From the NCBI RefSeq assembly GCF_002949795.1, contig NZ_CP026692.1:6766001-6830000 (forward strand): a DNA stretch of 64,000 nucleotides, given 5' to 3'. Below are positions 62,326 to 64,000 of this stretch, piece after piece. The translations under genes and the position numbers were made by a program. The notes beneath the pieces are model-generated. The model was not told the origin of the DNA and did not search any database. It saw nothing but the letters and a program-made list of their open reading frames with translations. This DNA comes from Nostoc sp. 'Lobaria pulmonaria (5183) cyanobiont'. Its GTDB lineage: Bacteria > Cyanobacteriota > Cyanobacteriia > Cyanobacteriales > Nostocaceae. How positions within the stretch are numbered: the first letter of the stretch is position 1; each line of letters starts with the position of its first letter.

Positions 62326-64000
62326 ATGTCAGACCAACAGCTAGCAGCATCCTTGAATGGACATCTTCCCTACCCCAGCCACAACAGCCAGAATACCATT
62401 CGGATTCGGGGTGCAAGGCAGCATAATCTGAAAAATATTGACTTGGAATTGCCACGCGATCGCCTAATCGTATTCACTGGCGTTTCTGGCTCTGGTAAGT
62501 CTTCCCTGGCCTTTGACACCATTTTTGCTGAAGGGCAACGTCGCTATGTAGAATCCCTCAGCGCCTACGCACGGCAATTTTTAGGACAACTGGATAAGCC
62601 GGATGTGGAAGCGATTGAAGGCTTAAGTCCAGCAATTTCTATTGACCAAAAGTCAACGTCTCATAACCCCCGTTCTACTGTGGGTACAGTGACAGAGATT
62701 TACGACTATCTGCGGCTGTTATTTGGTCGGGCTGGCGAACCCCATTGTCCGATATGCGATCGCTGTATTGCACCCCAGACAATCGATGAGATGTGCGATC
62801 GCATCATGGAATTACCAGACCGCACTCGTTTCCAAATTCTGGCACCTGTTGTCCGAGGTAAAAAAGGCACACAGCGTAAGCTTTTGTCAAGTCTGGCTTC
62901 CCAAGGTTTTGTCCGCGTGCGTGTCAATAGCGAAGTGCGCGATCTGTCAGATTCGATTGAATTGGATAAAAATTTTACCCACACCATTGAAGTGGTAATT
63001 GACCGCTTGGTGAAAAAGGCTGATATCCAGGAGCGTTTGGTTGATTCCCTCTCTACCTGTCTCAAGCAATCGGGTGGTATTGCGACCATTCTGGTGAGTC
63101 TGCTTGGTGACGACGGACAAGAAAAAGAAGAAGAATTAGTATTTTCCGAAAATTTTGCTTGTCCAGAACATGGCGCAGTAATGGAGGAATTGTCGCCGCG
63201 ATTGTTCTCGTTTAACTCACCTTATGGTGCTTGTCCGCATTGTCACGGTATCGGGACTTTAAGAAGATTTTCGCCAGATTTGGTAGTTCCTGACCCAGAA
63301 GCGCCAGTTTATGCTGCGATCGCGCCTTGGTCAGAAAAAGATAATTCTTATTATTTGGAATTACTCTATAGCGTCGGACAGATTTATGGGTTTGAGTTAC
63401 AGACAAATTGGAGCAAGCTGACAGAAGAACAGCAGCAGACTATTTTGTATGGAGAAAAAGAAGAAACTACAAAAACAGATAAAAAACAAAATTTTAAAGG
63501 TACTATTCCAATTTTGCAACGGCAATATGAAGGTGGTTCTGAGTTAATTAAGCAAAAATTAGAGCAGTATTTGATCGATCAACCGTGTGAAGTTTGTCAG
63601 GGAAAACGGTTAAAACCGGAAGCCTTGGCGGTGAAGTTGGGACAATATGGAATTTTAGAATTAACTGGAGTATCAATTCGGGATTGTCGAGAGAGAATTG
63701 AGCAATTCAAGTTGAGCGATCGCCAGTTACAAATTGCTGATTTAGTCCTAAGGGAAATCAAAGCTAGATTGCAATTTTTGTTGGATGTCGGTTTAGATTA
63801 CCTCACCCTCGATCGTCCCGCCATGACCCTTTCTGGTGGCGAAGCCCAACGAATTCGCCTAGCAACGCAAATTGGTTCTGGTTTAACAGGAGTTCTCTAT
63901 GTTTTAGATGAGCCAAGTATTGGTTTGCATCAACGAGATAATAATAGGTTACTCAAAACTTTAACTAAGTTGCGCGATTTGGGTAATACATTAATTGTCG
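62326..64000 (+). CDS. uvrA: UvrA, excinuclease ABC subunit A (partial, runs off the end)
   Basis: The damage-recognition ATPase of nucleotide excision repair. The visible 558 codons begin MSDQQLAASLNGHLPYPSHN and continue with IRIRGARQHNLKNIDLELPR, Walker A GVSGSGKSS, the Q-loop region FLGQLDKPDVEAIEGLSPAI and IDQKSTSHNPRSTVGTVTEI, the UvrB-binding and insertion domains, zinc-binding CPHCHGIG and CEVCQGKRL, then the signature LSGGEAQRIRLATQIGSGL and Walker B YVLDEPSIGLHQRD of the first ATPase. The C-terminal second ATPase lies beyond the window. ATG 62326 gives a leader of about 20 residues ahead of the conserved start. Confidence 0.97.
   Translation, partial: MSDQQLAASLNGHLPYPSHNSQNTIRIRGARQHNLKNIDLELPRDRLIVFTGVSGSGKSSLAFDTIFAEGQRRYVESLSAYARQFLGQLDKPDVEAIEGLSPAISIDQKSTSHNPRSTVGTVTEIYDYLRLLFGRAGEPHCPICDRCIAPQTIDEMCDRIMELPDRTRFQILAPVVRGKKGTQRKLLSSLASQGFVRVRVNSEVRDLSDSIELDKNFTHTIEVVIDRLVKKADIQERLVDSLSTCLKQSGGIATILVSLLGDDGQEKEEELVFSENFACPEHGAVMEELSPRLFSFNSPYGACPHCHGIGTLRRFSPDLVVPDPEAPVYAAIAPWSEKDNSYYLELLYSVGQIYGFELQTNWSKLTEEQQQTILYGEKEETTKTDKKQNFKGTIPILQRQYEGGSELIKQKLEQYLIDQPCEVCQGKRLKPEALAVKLGQYGILELTGVSIRDCRERIEQFKLSDRQLQIADLVLREIKARLQFLLDVGLDYLTLDRPAMTLSGGEAQRIRLATQIGSGLTGVLYVLDEPSIGLHQRDNNRLLKTLTKLRDLGNTLIV

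Noticed and set aside
1..64000. tRNA or rRNA genes
   Set aside because: Looked for T-arm words and cloverleaf ends by eye and found none; a covariance-model scan would be needed to be certain.

Overview
The window looks like chromosome from a filamentous, Nostoc-type cyanobacterium. The octamer GCGATCGC (HIP1) is everywhere, heptanucleotide tandem repeats fill many gaps, and several genes are cyanobacterial hallmarks: bacterial sucrose synthase, cyAbrB, DUF4327, a PEP-CTERM protein, a caspase-FGE relic, a TPR-tailed Ser/Thr kinase and many PAS/GAF sensors. Most genes are full-length housekeeping or signalling genes. The gaps hold palindromes, MITE-like elements and gene fragments. No tRNA, rRNA, CRISPR array or intact insertion sequence was seen.

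Layout. 0-8.7 kb: a PAS histidine kinase, then sucrose metabolism (sucrose synthase upstream of a GH65 phosphorylase fused to beta-phosphoglucomutase) and a DUF4327 gene. 9-16 kb: a cysteine-desulfurase-like PLP enzyme, moeA, a PEP-CTERM protein, an RDD protein, rpmG-rpsR and an RNase II/R. 16-18.7 kb: a graveyard of fragments (ParE toxin, metal-binding ABC protein, penicillin acylase) around a Uma2 gene and a 55-residue zinc ribbon. 18.7-28.6 kb: a cyanophycinase-like S51 peptidase, a Ser/Thr kinase with TPRs, a rhomboid lacking its catalytic residues, a hybrid histidine kinase, a DUF697-type GTPase and a VapC pair split by an inserted repeat. 28.8-39.3 kb: DUF4336, a DhaM-HPr-EI fusion, a ferritin-like protein, a secreted nuclease, a sugar permease and purN. 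The last two are separated by a 2-kb insert (MazEF-type pair plus caspase-FGE relic) bounded by a 105-bp direct duplication. 39.3-48.3 kb: a four-GAF sensor, pyrR, cobD, an Rrf2 regulator, cyAbrB and a ClC protein. 48.5-54.1 kb: a complete nitric oxide synthase bounded by an IS5-type remnant and truncated genes. 54.2-64 kb: a GT39-type glycosyltransferase, a membrane protein, a recombinase-like protein, a GH29 fucosidase, a Uma2 gene and uvrA, which runs off the end.

The most notable gene is the 1477-residue nitric oxide synthase (49033-53466). It joins an N-terminal beta-rich region, two globin-like repeats, a NOS oxygenase domain and a complete FMN/FAD/NADPH reductase in one chain. The architecture resembles the NOS reported from Synechococcus PCC 7335. 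What looks less described is that the first globin-like repeat has Phe where the second has its proximal His, and that the gene sits in visibly scrambled, GC-poorer DNA.

The second theme is small repeats entering genes. A 20-bp perfect palindrome occurs four times: twice between genes and twice in frame inside proteins (the GH65-PGM linker and MoeA), where it encodes TDAINRVS. This is reminiscent of Rickettsia palindromic elements. A different GC-rich repeat is in frame inside a Uma2 protein. Three 21-bp minisatellites are present, two of them the same family in opposite orientations about 4.3 kb apart. All calls are from reading the sequence and remembered family features; no database search was possible.
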